Notes under the pieces: generated by a model | The model's database searches: none | What the model was told of the DNA's origin: nothing | The model's input: only the letters and a program-made list of their open reading frames with translations | From: DASZKW01 sp035552775 | GTDB taxonomy: Bacteria > Actinomycetota > Acidimicrobiia > Acidimicrobiales > Palsa-688 | DNA length: 52,903 bases | NCBI GenBank assembly: GCA_035552775.1 | Contig: DASZKW010000092.1 | Location: 1-52,903 of the forward strand | Direction: 5' to 3' | Translations under genes and position numbers: made by a program | Part shown: in pieces, positions 42,845-51,051 of the stretch | How the letters are laid out: each line of letters starts with the position of its first letter | How positions within the stretch are numbered: the first letter of the stretch is position 1

Positions 42845-45623
42845 GTCCCCCCGGGCGCCCAGGAGAGCCGCCAGGAGAGCCACCTACCGGGTGCAGCTGC
42901 ACGCAGGTTTTCCTTTCTCCGACGCAGCTTCCATCGCCGGCTACCTGGCCGAGTTGGGCGTGAGCCACATGTACCTCTCGCCCGTACTGCAGGCGGCGCC
43001 GGGCAGCACGCACGGCTACGACGTGGTCGACCCGACGACGGTCAACGTCGAGCTCGGCGGTGCCACCGGGTACCGTTCGCTCACCGACGCACTCGACGGT
43101 GCCGGGCTCGGTCAGCTCTTGGACGTGGTGCCCAACCACATGGCCATCACCGGCCCCGAGAACACCTGGTGGTGGGACGTCCTGGAGAACGGCCCGGCCA
43201 GCGTCTACGCCTCCTACTTCGACGTCGACTGGAACCCCCCCGAGTCCAAGCTCGCCGACACCGTGCTGCTGCCGATCCTCGGGGACCACTACGGCCGCGA
43301 GCTCGAAGCCGGCCGCCTGCACCTGCGCCGCCAGGGGGGCGGCTTCACGATCTCCTACTTCGATCACACCGTCCCCGTCGCCCCCCGCTCCCTCGACACC
43401 CTGCTCGGCGCGGCCGCCGCCGACCTCGCCGAGGGGGAGGCCAGGGAGGAGCTGGAGAGTGTCGCCACCGCCTTCGGACGCCTCCCCCACGCCACCGACA
43501 CCGACGCCGCCAGCGTGCATGAGCGTCACCGCGACAAGGATATCCTGCGCTCCCGTCTGGCGGCGCTGTGCGACGAGCATCCCCAGCTGGCCAAGGCTGT
43601 CGACGCCAGGGTGGACGCGCTCAACGCCGACCCCGACGCGCTTGACGCCTTGATCTCCAGGCAGAATTACCGGCTGGCCTGGTGGCGCACGGCGGCCGAG
43701 GAGCTCGACTACCGCCGCTTCTTCGACATCAACGACCTCGCAGCCATCCGCGTCGAGGATCCGCAGGTCTTCGAGGCCAGCCACACCCTGGTGCTGCGCT
43801 GGCTGGCCGCCGGCGTCGTCGACGGCCTGCGGATCGACCACATCGACGGCCTACGCGACCCGGCCGCATACCTGGGACGCGTGCAGGACAGCGTGCCCGG
43901 CGCCTGGCTGATCGTGGAAAAGATCCTCGAGGCCGGCGAGGTGCTACCCGATCGCTGGCCGGTGGCGGGGACCACGGGCTACGACTGGCTGAGCACCGTG
44001 GGCGGCCTGCTCGTCGACCCCTCCGGCTATGAGCGCCTGCTCGGCGTGTACCGGGGTTTCACCGGTGACGAACAGGCGTATCCCGACGTCGTCCACCGCG
44101 CCAAGCTCGAGGTGCTCGACGGCCCCCTTTCGGCCGACCTGTCGAGGCTGGTCGCCCACCTGGCCCGGATCTGTGAACGCCACCGCCGGTACCGGGACTT
44201 CACCCGCCGGGACCTGCGCGACGTCCTGGGCGAGGTGATCGCCGGCTTCGATGTGTACCGGACCTACACCGCTCCGGGACGTGAGCCGGACCCCCGCGAC
44301 ACCGCTGCGGTCGCCCGGGCGGTGACCGCCGCCGCCGAGCGCCGTCCCGACCTCGACGCCGAGCTGCTCGGGTTTCTCTCCGATCTGCTGACCCTGGGCG
44401 GCCCCGAATCCGAGCTGGCGATGCACTTCCAGCAGCTGACCGGCCCGGTGATGGCCAAGGCCGTCGAGGACACCGCCTTCTACCGTTTCGTCCCCCTCGC
44501 TTGTGTCAACGAGGTCGGCGGCGATCCCGGGCACCCCTCCCTCGACCTCGACGCCTACCACCGGGTGTGCGGGCGCAACCAGCGAGACGAGCCCGAAGGT
44601 CTGCTCGCCCTGTCCACCCATGACACCAAGCGCAGCGAGGACGTACGGGCCCGCATCGCCGTACTGGCGGAGATCCCCGACGAATGGGCCGAGGCGGTGG
44701 CCCGTTTCGAACGGGCAGCCGAGCGCCATCTGATGACCGTTACCGGCGCCGGTCGGGCCCCGTCGGCAGGTGCCGCTCCCGCCACGTTGCCCGACCCGGC
44801 GACGCGATGGCTGGCCTACCAGACCCTGGTCGGTGCCTGGCCGCTGTCCGCCGACCGACTGGTCGCATACTTGGAGAAGGCGACGCGGGAGGCGAAGGTC
44901 CACACCTCGTGGACCGACCCCGATCCCGCCTACGACGCCGCCGTCGCCGACTTCGCCGCCGCCGTGGTCGGCGACCGCGCGTTCGTGTCGGAGCTGGAGG
45001 CGTTCGTGGACCGGGTGCGCCGGGCGGGGTGGACCAACTCGCTGACCCAGAAGCTGCTCACCCATACCGCTCCCGGGGTCGGCGACCTCTACCAGGGAAC
45101 GGAGATCTGCGATCTGTCCCTGGTAGACCCCGACAACCGCCGGCCGGTCGACTACGACCGCCGCCGGATGCTGCTGGATCGCGCCGCCAGCGTCGACGCG
45201 GTGACAGCATGGCGCGGCGAGGACGGGACCGGGCTCACCAAGCTGGCCGTGGTGCGAGCCGCGCTCGCCCTGCGCGCCGTCCAGCCCGAGTGGTTCGGTG
45301 CCGGCCCGGCCGGGAGTTACCAACCCCTCGCCGCCACAGGCGACGCCTCCACCCATGCGGTGGCGTCATACCGTGGAAACGGGCCCGCCGTGGCAGGCGC
45401 TGGAGGCGGGGCGGTCGTCGTCGCCACGCGCCTGCCGTTGACGCTGGAGCAGCGAGGCGGATGGGGCAACACGACGCTGGCGTTACCTCCCGGCGCCTGG
45501 CACGATCGCCTCGGGGGCGGGGAGTGGGAGGGCACCGTCGCCGTGGGCGACGTCCTCGCCGGCCTGCCCGTCGCTTTGTTGTCGACGGCCGAGTTGGCCG
45601 GGCCGGAGGGGGGGGAGCGATGA
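42834..45623 (+). CDS. treY: Maltooligosyltrehalose synthase TreY
   Basis: 929 aa, longer than average (about 700-850) with insertions. TYRVQLHAGFPFSDAASIAGYLAELGVSHMYLSP, GYDVVDPTTVNVELGG, LLDVVPNHMAITG, VDGLRIDHIDGLRDPAAYL (nucleophile Asp), WLIVEKILEAGEVLP (acid/base Glu) and STHDTKRSEDVRAR (third Asp), LTHTAPGVGDLYQGTEICDLSLVDPDNRRPVDY. Converts the reducing end of maltodextrin to an alpha,alpha-1,1 linkage. GTG at 42834 overlaps the glgX end; stop overlaps treZ (ATGA). Confidence 0.95.
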   Translation: MSTESPRAPRRAARRATYRVQLHAGFPFSDAASIAGYLAELGVSHMYLSPVLQAAPGSTHGYDVVDPTTVNVELGGATGYRSLTDALDGAGLGQLLDVVPNHMAITGPENTWWWDVLENGPASVYASYFDVDWNPPESKLADTVLLPILGDHYGRELEAGRLHLRRQGGGFTISYFDHTVPVAPRSLDTLLGAAAADLAEGEAREELESVATAFGRLPHATDTDAASVHERHRDKDILRSRLAALCDEHPQLAKAVDARVDALNADPDALDALISRQNYRLAWWRTAAEELDYRRFFDINDLAAIRVEDPQVFEASHTLVLRWLAAGVVDGLRIDHIDGLRDPAAYLGRVQDSVPGAWLIVEKILEAGEVLPDRWPVAGTTGYDWLSTVGGLLVDPSGYERLLGVYRGFTGDEQAYPDVVHRAKLEVLDGPLSADLSRLVAHLARICERHRRYRDFTRRDLRDVLGEVIAGFDVYRTYTAPGREPDPRDTAAVARAVTAAAERRPDLDAELLGFLSDLLTLGGPESELAMHFQQLTGPVMAKAVEDTAFYRFVPLACVNEVGGDPGHPSLDLDAYHRVCGRNQRDEPEGLLALSTHDTKRSEDVRARIAVLAEIPDEWAEAVARFERAAERHLMTVTGAGRAPSAGAAPATLPDPATRWLAYQTLVGAWPLSADRLVAYLEKATREAKVHTSWTDPDPAYDAAVADFAAAVVGDRAFVSELEAFVDRVRRAGWTNSLTQKLLTHTAPGVGDLYQGTEICDLSLVDPDNRRPVDYDRRRMLLDRAASVDAVTAWRGEDGTGLTKLAVVRAALALRAVQPEWFGAGPAGSYQPLAATGDASTHAVASYRGNGPAVAGAGGGAVVVATRLPLTLEQRGGWGNTTLALPPGAWHDRLGGGEWEGTVAVGDVLAGLPVALLSTAELAGPEGGER

Positions 45624-47350
45624 GCGACTTCACCGTCTGGGCACCGGGTCACGAGGCCGTGGAGGTGGACCTCGCCGGCCGCCGCGTCGCCATGGTGGCG
45701 GTGGCGGCCGGGTGGTGGCACGCGTACGTCGACGGCGCCGGAGCAGGCACGCGCTACCGCTTCTGCGTCGACGGGGGCCCGGCGCTGCCTGATCCGCGAT
45801 CGCCGTGGCAGCCCGACGGGATCGACGGACCGTCGGCCACCGTCGATCATGCTTGCTTCCCGTGGACCGACCGGGCGTGGCGGGGCGCCCCGCTGGCTTC
45901 TGCGGTGATCTACGAGTGCCACGTCGGCACCTTCAGCCCGGAGGGCACCTTCGACGGGGCCATCGCCCGCCTCGACCACCTGGTCGATCTGGGCGCCACC
46001 GCGATCGAGTTGCTCCCCGTCGCCGAGGCCAGCGGGGACAGGGGATGGGGCTACGACGGGGTGCTGCTGTGGGCCCCCCACCACGCCTACGGCGGTCCCA
46101 CCGGCCTCAAGCGCCTGGTCGACGCCGCCCACGCCCGGGGGATCGCCGTGGTGCTCGACGTGGTGTACAACCATCTCGGACCGTCGGGCAACCACCTGGC
46201 GAAGTTCGGCCCATATTTCACCGACCGCTACCAGACACCGTGGGGGGAGGCCGTCAACTTCGACGGCGCGGGCAGCGACGGCGTACGCCGCTTCGTGATC
46301 GACAACGCCCGCATGTGGCTGGAGGACTACCACCTCGACGGGCTCCGCCTGGACGCCGTGCACGCCATCGTCGACGAGAGCGCCCTTCACGTGCTCGAGG
46401 AAATGGCCGTGACCGTAGGGGACCTGTCCGACCATCTCGGGCGCCAGCTGTGGCTGATAGCCGAGAGCGACCGCAACGACCCGAGGCTGGTTCGCTCCCG
46501 CGAGGCCGGTGGCTACGGGCTGGCAGCGAGCTGGAGCGATGACTTCCACCACGCCCTCCACGCCGTGCTCACCGGTGAGCGATCCGGTTACTACGAGGAC
46601 TTCGGACGCCTGTCCCAGGTGGCCACCGCCCTGCGCCGGGTGTACGTGTACGGGCGGGACTGGTCACCGTTCCGCCAGCGCCACCACGGCCGGCCCGCCG
46701 GGGAGCTACCCGGGACCCGTTTCCTCGGCTACAGCCAGAACCACGACCAGGTCGGCAACCGGGCCGTCGGTGACCGCACGGCCGCCTTGATGAGCCCGGG
46801 CAGGCTCAAGATCGCCGCCGCCCTCGTGCTGTGCTCCCCGTTCGTGCCCATGATCTTCCAGGGCGAGGAGTGGGGGGCGTCGACGCCGTTCCAGTACTTC
46901 ACCGATCACCGCGACCCGGAGTTGGGGCAGGCGGTCAGCGAAGGGCGGCGCCGGGAGTTCGCCGCCTTCGGCTGGGCAGCCGACGACGTGCCCGATCCCC
47001 AAGATCCCGCCACCTTCGAACGCTCGAAGCTCGACTGGTTGGAGGTGGGGAAAGAACCCCACTCGTCACTGCTTGGGTGGTGCCGGGACCTCATCGCCCT
47101 GCGCCGCCGGCACAGCGAACTCACCGACGGCCACCTCAACGGTGTCCAGGTCGACTGCGACGACGGGTCCGCGTGGCTCTGCATGCGCCGGGGCCGGGTG
47201 GCCGTGGCTGTGAACCTGGCGGCCACGACTCGGGAACTGCCGGTCGCGGCCGGCGAGCTCGCCCTCGCGTCGGAACCGGGCGTCGACCTGCGCGGTGCCA
47301 CCGTGCGCCTGCCCCCCGAAAGCGTGGCCGTCGTCATCTCCCAAGGCTGA
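45620..47350 (+). CDS. treZ: Maltooligosyltrehalose trehalohydrolase TreZ
   Basis: 576 aa, GH13_10. N-terminal CBM48-like MSDFTVWAPGHEAVEVDL, IYECHVGTFSPEGTFDGAIARLDHL, DVVYNHLGPSGNHL, DYHLDGLRLDAVHAIVD (nucleophile), LIAESDRNDPRL (acid/base Glu), SQNHDQVGNRAVGDR (third Asp). Cleaves maltosyl-trehalose to free trehalose. ATG overlaps treY stop. Third gene of a complete TreX-TreY-TreZ operon; trehalose serves as compatible solute. Confidence 0.96.
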   Translation: MSDFTVWAPGHEAVEVDLAGRRVAMVAVAAGWWHAYVDGAGAGTRYRFCVDGGPALPDPRSPWQPDGIDGPSATVDHACFPWTDRAWRGAPLASAVIYECHVGTFSPEGTFDGAIARLDHLVDLGATAIELLPVAEASGDRGWGYDGVLLWAPHHAYGGPTGLKRLVDAAHARGIAVVLDVVYNHLGPSGNHLAKFGPYFTDRYQTPWGEAVNFDGAGSDGVRRFVIDNARMWLEDYHLDGLRLDAVHAIVDESALHVLEEMAVTVGDLSDHLGRQLWLIAESDRNDPRLVRSREAGGYGLAASWSDDFHHALHAVLTGERSGYYEDFGRLSQVATALRRVYVYGRDWSPFRQRHHGRPAGELPGTRFLGYSQNHDQVGNRAVGDRTAALMSPGRLKIAAALVLCSPFVPMIFQGEEWGASTPFQYFTDHRDPELGQAVSEGRRREFAAFGWAADDVPDPQDPATFERSKLDWLEVGKEPHSSLLGWCRDLIALRRRHSELTDGHLNGVQVDCDDGSAWLCMRRGRVAVAVNLAATTRELPVAAGELALASEPGVDLRGATVRLPPESVAVVISQG

Positions 47351-47380
47351 CCCGCCGGCTCGCCGCGGTGTTGGTGCGGA

Positions 47381-47475
47381 GGTGGGCCGGCGGCCGGCGG
47401 GGCCGGCGGGGGTGGGCCGGCGGCCGGCGGGGGCCGGCGGGGGCCGGCGGCCGGCGGGGGCCGGCGGCCGGCGGG
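47381..47475. repeat. GC-only tandem repeat after treZ
   Basis: About 95 bases built from ggccggcggg and ccggcgg units, e.g. ggtgggccggcggccggcg at 47381 and again at 47411. Self-complementary parts (ccggccgg) can fold strongly, so it may end transcription of treZ or block it. Nothing coding is seen in 47351-47631. Confidence 0.65.
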
Positions 47476-47631
47476 CTCTGGCGCGGGCGCGTCTACGGAC
47501 GCAAATGTGCAGTTACGCGCGGGTGGCATTTCGTGGTGCACGAGAATCGACGGAAACCGTCTGATTCGCTACATCTCGGCGCCGAAGCCGCGCGTATTCC
47601 TACATTTCGAGTGCCATCACCCGCCGCCGCT

Positions 47632-47835
47632 TCAGGGAAGGCGTCCCTCACCCTGTTGATTGGCGCCACGCTCGGCCATGTCCTCGTAGTGGCTCTCGGT
47701 TTCGGGGCTGATCGCATGCGCCTCTGCCGCCGCCTCCTCGTCAGGCGTCGGGCCGCGCCCGGCCTCGTGGTCCTTCTGCGCTTGCAGGGCCTCCTCGGCC
47801 CGGGTGTCGGCGTTGGGCAAGGTGTGATCGGCCAT
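47632..47835 (-). CDS. Small acidic hydrophilic protein, unknown
   Basis: 67 aa from the ATG at 47835: MADHTLPNADTRAEEALQAQ..., rich in Asp, Glu, Ala and Gln with no hydrophobic core. A GGAAGGTGG ribosome-binding site precedes it. I do not recognise it; composition resembles small disordered stress-type proteins. Divergent from the tRNA-Val gene 85 bases away. Confidence 0.6.
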   Translation of the reverse strand: MADHTLPNADTRAEEALQAQKDHEAGRGPTPDEEAAAEAHAISPETESHYEDMAERGANQQGEGRLP

Positions 47836-47920
47836 GGCCACCTTCCTACCCGGCCCGGAGCGGCCTCACGCCTGGGCGCCCACCCGGCAGGGCGTGGTAC
47901 GGTCAATGGCCGCACGGCGA

Positions 47921-47997
47921 GGGCGTATAGCTCAGCTGGTTAGAGCGCATGCATGACGCGCATGAGGTCGGGGGTTCGACTCCCTCTACGCCCACCA
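47921..47997 (+). tRNA. tRNA-Val (GAC)
   Basis: Cloverleaf: acceptor GGGCGTA/TACGCCC, D-stem GCTC/GAGC, anticodon stem CATGC/GCATG around loop ATGACGC (anticodon GAC), T-stem GGGGG/CCCTC with loop TTCGACT, discriminator A and encoded CCA. The body resembles tRNA-Ile, but the loop reads GAC. Confidence 0.88.
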
Positions 47998-48053
47998 CGC
48001 ATGACCACACCACACGACCGGTGAGGGAGGTGGCATCTGCCATCAGGTTGGGA

Positions 48054-48440
48054 TCAGACCAGCAACGTCTCCACCTCGTAGCGCGCAATCTGCGGATCGG
48101 CGGTGACGATCCACAGGCGCAGGTCACGAGCCTGCGCCACCAACAGACGGTCGAAGGGATCGCTATGAAGCGGTGGAAGGTCGCGCACCGCTAGAGCGTG
48201 GGAGTGCTGGACGGGGAGTGGCTCCGCCCCGATCGCCCGCATGCGGTCCGGAACGTAGCGTCTTGGATTGTCGGGCAGATCGAGCCTGCCGAACTGGACC
48301 TTGATGGCGATCTCCCATGAGCTGGCCGCAGACAAGAGGAGCTCGTTGCCGGGGTCTTCGAGGGAAGCAATATAACCTCCCAGGCGCTCCGGTTCGGCCA
48401 GCAGCCACAGGAAGATGTGCGTGTCGAGGAGCAGGCGCAC
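48054..48440 (-). CDS. PIN-domain toxin (VapC-like)
   Basis: 128 aa. LLLDTHIFLWLLAEPERLGG carries the first Asp; SAASSWEIAIKVQFGRL the Glu; LHSDPFDRLLVAQARDLRLWIVTADPQIARY the remaining Asp residues of the PIN nuclease site. The SDPFDRLLVAQA and TADPQI blocks mark the VapC subfamily that cleaves RNA. GTG start, 15 bases after the antitoxin stop. Placed beside tRNA-Val. Confidence 0.9.
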   Translation of the reverse strand: MRLLLDTHIFLWLLAEPERLGGYIASLEDPGNELLLSAASSWEIAIKVQFGRLDLPDNPRRYVPDRMRAIGAEPLPVQHSHALAVRDLPPLHSDPFDRLLVAQARDLRLWIVTADPQIARYEVETLLV

Positions 48441-48455
48441 GCTCAGCTTTCGAAG

Positions 48456-48677
48456 CTATCGAGAACCTTTGTCGTCCAGGGGGGCGTTGAAGTCTTCCGG
48501 GACGTCGAGGCGGCCGCGATCGATGCCGAAGGCGCGCCGAGTCGCCTCGCGCAGCGCCACGAGACGAGCGGTCGGCTCTCCACGGCGGGTGATGACGACC
48601 TCCTCCCCAGCAGCGACGTCATCCAACAGGCGCGACAGGTGTGTCTTGGCCTCGTGGACGCCAACTGACTTAGTCAT
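48456..48677 (-). CDS. Phd/YefM-type antitoxin
   Basis: 73 aa: MTKSVGVHEAKTHLSRLLDDVAAGEEVVITRRGEPTARLVALRE is the Phd fold (EAKTHLSRLL helix, VVITRRGEPTARLV strands), followed by a disordered tail that would cover the toxin (IDRGRLDVPEDFNAPLDD). Overlaps no other gene; precedes and probably neutralises the PIN toxin. Confidence 0.9.
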   Translation of the reverse strand: MTKSVGVHEAKTHLSRLLDDVAAGEEVVITRRGEPTARLVALREATRRAFGIDRGRLDVPEDFNAPLDDKGSR

Positions 48678-48718
48678 GGACTTAGTCTAGTATTCGGGAC
48701 TCGTGCGGCGAAGCTCGG

Positions 48719-48844
48719 CTATGCGCCGTTGTATTCGGCCATGCGGTCGGGATCGGCCTCCCAGCGGCGCGTCGATCCTTCGATGTCGGTCAGCAGGTAC
48801 GTGACCTGACCCGCACTGCGGTCCGGGTCGACCTCGACCGACAT
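48719..48844 (-). pseudogene. Truncated class III nucleotide cyclase N-terminus
   Basis: 41 codons from an ATG at 48844. VTYLLTDIEGSTRRWEADPDRMAEYNGA matches the start of class III adenylate/guanylate cyclases (the VTxLFTDIEGSTxLWE motif with its metal-binding Asp), then stops at TAG 48719, about 150 residues short. It is upstream of the antitoxin gene and reads toward it. Confidence 0.65.
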
Positions 48845-48930
48845 AGCCGGCGATGGTACTGGGCGGTGTACCAATTTGTTGATTTGGGTGTTTGTCGATA
48901 TTGGCTCGACCGGCTGGTCGAACCCTCTTC

Positions 48931-49194
48931 TTACCGGGGTCCGATGAAGCGGACCCCGCTACGTGTGCGTGGCGGTGGATGAGCCGGCTGGTCGCGGCCG
49001 CGGAACGGCCGTTGACCGCCGTCCGCCTTCTCGGGCGGGTCCGGTCTCCAGCGCATGGCGTCACACAGGGGAAGTGTCTCCACCGGCGTTCCCCGCCACG
49101 CCTCGCCGTTTGTCGCCAGGCGCTCGGGGATGTCGTGGGTGACCCACGTGGTCTGCTCCAGCCAGCCAACCAGATCGCTTCGCCTCACTGACAC
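48931..49194 (-). CDS. Hypothetical 87-aa protein, possibly a gene remnant
   Basis: GTG at 49194. The first 55 residues (VRRSDLVGWLEQTTWVTHDI...NGEAWRGTPVETLPLC) use G/C-ending codons as a real gene would; the C-terminus is Pro/Arg-rich and reads through the hairpin. A TATGAT box lies 6-12 bases before the GTG, suggesting a leaderless transcript. No family recognised. Confidence 0.35.
   Translation of the reverse strand: MSVRRSDLVGWLEQTTWVTHDIPERLATNGEAWRGTPVETLPLCDAMRWRPDPPEKADGGQRPFRGRDQPAHPPPRTRSGVRFIGPR
48935..48958. terminator. Hairpin, possible terminator
   Basis: Nine-base stem cggggtccg / cggaccccg around a 6-base loop. No T-run follows on either strand, so it may be a terminator for the small ORF at 49194 or a mobile-element end. 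Confidence 0.35.
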
Positions 49195-49245
49195 ACATCA
49201 TATTGTCTGAGCGGAGGTGGGGTGGCGCCGGACAACCGGTCCACT

Positions 49246-50121
49246 TCACCACCGCGCCATCCCGGCGGCGGCCAGGCAGCTGCCGAGCTGGTCGCCGACG
49301 GCCGCCGGCAGCGCCGCTCGCGTCAGCGCGAAGACGTCGCTGAGCGGCGCCGACGCGTCGAGCATCCACCGGGAGAACATGCCGTCGTCCATCCAGGCGG
49401 CCAACGCCGACGGTACGATCCCCGCCGGCCATCCACCCCCGGCGGCGAGCTCGCGCAGATGGCCCCAAGACCACGCACGCCCCGCGCTCCGGAGCACAGC
49501 GTCCATGTGCTCGAGGGGCACTTGGTGGCCGTCGGTGACCAGGGCGAGGACTGCCGGGTGCAAGCGGGCCACTTCCTCCCAGGTCAGACCCACGACGGTG
49601 GCGCCCCCCGGCCGGCTCCTGTCGTCGCGGGCGGACGCGACGCTTCGCCGGTTGGCTCCCTCTGCGGCGGCGACGACCTCCGCCATCCATACCAGTGCCA
49701 GCAGCTCCGACGACGGCCGGTCGGGTGGCGGGGTGGTCAACCCCACGCATCGACGCAGGGCGTCGATGGTGCGGCCCGTGCTCGGGGGCTCGTCCACCAC
49801 CGTGCCGTCGGCGTCGTGGAGCCGGCTCACGACCTCCCCGTCGCGCCCGACCAGGCAGCGGGTCTGGACCCGACGGCTCCCCGCACAACCCCGGCGAGGC
49901 CGTGCACCGTTGCCGGTCAGCGGGTAGGCCCACCCGCCGGCGACCACGCCGACCGCCCAGCACGACGGCGGCGCGACCCAACCCAACATGCGCTCCATGA
50001 CCTCGTCGACGACCAGAGAACCGCCGTCACCGGCGCGGCCGTACGCCTGTATCCACATGGGGCCGCCCTCGGGTGTGCTCCACTCGTCCAGGGTTTCCAA
50101 CAGTTCCTCGAGGGGCGTCAT
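49246..50121 (-). CDS. Hypothetical protein, unknown function
   Basis: 291 aa from the ATG at 50121, preceded by GGGAGGGTGGCG. No signal peptide or membrane helix. Recognisable blocks are MTPLEELLETLDEWSTPEGG, LVVDEVMERMLGWVAPPSCWAVGVVAGGW, and RPSSELLALVWMAEVVAAAEGANR. The Trp and Arg-rich helices with LGWVAPPSCWAVGVVA suggest a folded cytoplasmic protein, perhaps an actinobacterial lineage-specific one. Adjacent to the hypothetical ORF above and separate from the coiled-coil gene by 165 bases. Confidence 0.75.
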   Translation of the reverse strand: MTPLEELLETLDEWSTPEGGPMWIQAYGRAGDGGSLVVDEVMERMLGWVAPPSCWAVGVVAGGWAYPLTGNGARPRRGCAGSRRVQTRCLVGRDGEVVSRLHDADGTVVDEPPSTGRTIDALRRCVGLTTPPPDRPSSELLALVWMAEVVAAAEGANRRSVASARDDRSRPGGATVVGLTWEEVARLHPAVLALVTDGHQVPLEHMDAVLRSAGRAWSWGHLRELAAGGGWPAGIVPSALAAWMDDGMFSRWMLDASAPLSDVFALTRAALPAAVGDQLGSCLAAAGMARW

Positions 50122-50286
50122 CGCCACCCTCCCGTCTTTCGCGTCAGCGGTTACGGGGGGTGGGCCCGACACCCCGAGGTACCTGGGGCCCGCCGACAAC
50201 TTAGCGCGTCGTCTGGCGCCCTCGCCGGGGTTGTCGGGGTCGGGCCCCGCGTCCCGCCCGCCAGCACCGCAACGGCCTGTGACGCC

Positions 50287-51051
50287 TCAGCTCGCAGGCA
50301 GGCTGAACGTCGCCCGCAGCCGGCCATCGGTGTCGCGGTCGATGTCGACCTCGCCGCGGGCGCCCCGCACAGCGCTGAGGAGCGCCGTCGTCTCGTCGGC
50401 CACGGTGTCAGGACCGTCGAAGTCGTCGCAGGCCACGGTGGCCACCAGGCGCCCGTCGCCGGTCACGACCCGGAGATCGAAGGCCTGGCTGTGGCGGGCG
50501 AGGACGGCGAGCAGGCCCTGCACGCATCGCAGCACCAAGAGGGCGTCGCCCGGTCCGGGCTCGTCGTCGAGCGATACCTCCAGGGTGCCAGGGGTGCCCG
50601 TCTCCTCCCGGATACGGGAAACCTCCCCCTCGAGGGCGTCGGCCAGGCTGCGGGAACGGTGGCCGTCGTCGGTCCCTTGGGGCAGGGCCATGGTCAGGCG
50701 CCAGCTACGGTCCTGGTCGAGCAGGGCGAGGGACCACAACGCCTGGAGGTGGGCGACGCCGGGCTCGGGGACCGACGTCGCCGCCTCCTGGCGGGCCAGG
50801 GCCAGGCGCGCCTCGGCCTGGGTGGCCCTGTCGGCAGCCAGCTGGGCGCGGCTCCGCTCGGCGGCCACCAGGGTCTCGGCGCTCACCGCGGCGTCAGCGG
50901 CGCTGCGCTGCGCCTCGCCGATGCCGGCTTCGGCCGTGGCTGCACGGGCCGCCGCCCCCGCCAGCGCGGCGCGCGCTGACCTGGCGACCCGGAAGGTGGC
51001 AACGATGGCCACGACGAGGACCACGACGACACCGATGAGGGCCCAGGTCAT
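50287..51051 (-). CDS. Membrane-anchored coiled-coil protein, unknown
   Basis: 254 aa. N-terminal helix TWALIGVVVVLVVAIVATF, then an Ala/Arg/Glu-rich coiled coil (residues about 30-95: RAALAGAAARAATAEAGIGEAQRS...QAEARLALARQEAATS), then a C-terminal domain (LLVLRCVQGLLAVLARHSQAFDLRVVTGDGRLVATVACDDFDG) that vaguely recalls a histidine-kinase-like ATPase without the N, G1 or G2 boxes. Its ATG overlaps the aspS stop (ATGA), so it is translated with aspS. Confidence 0.75.
   Translation of the reverse strand: MTWALIGVVVVLVVAIVATFRVARSARAALAGAAARAATAEAGIGEAQRSAADAAVSAETLVAAERSRAQLAADRATQAEARLALARQEAATSVPEPGVAHLQALWSLALLDQDRSWRLTMALPQGTDDGHRSRSLADALEGEVSRIREETGTPGTLEVSLDDEPGPGDALLVLRCVQGLLAVLARHSQAFDLRVVTGDGRLVATVACDDFDGPDTVADETTALLSAVRGARGEVDIDRDTDGRLRATFSLPAS

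Noticed and set aside
47381..47475. CRISPR array
   Set aside because: No unique spacers; it is a simple GC repeat.
47921..47997. tRNA-Ile identity for this tRNA
   Set aside because: The body resembles tRNA-Ile but the 7-base loop ATGACGC between perfect 5-bp stems gives anticodon GAC, valine.
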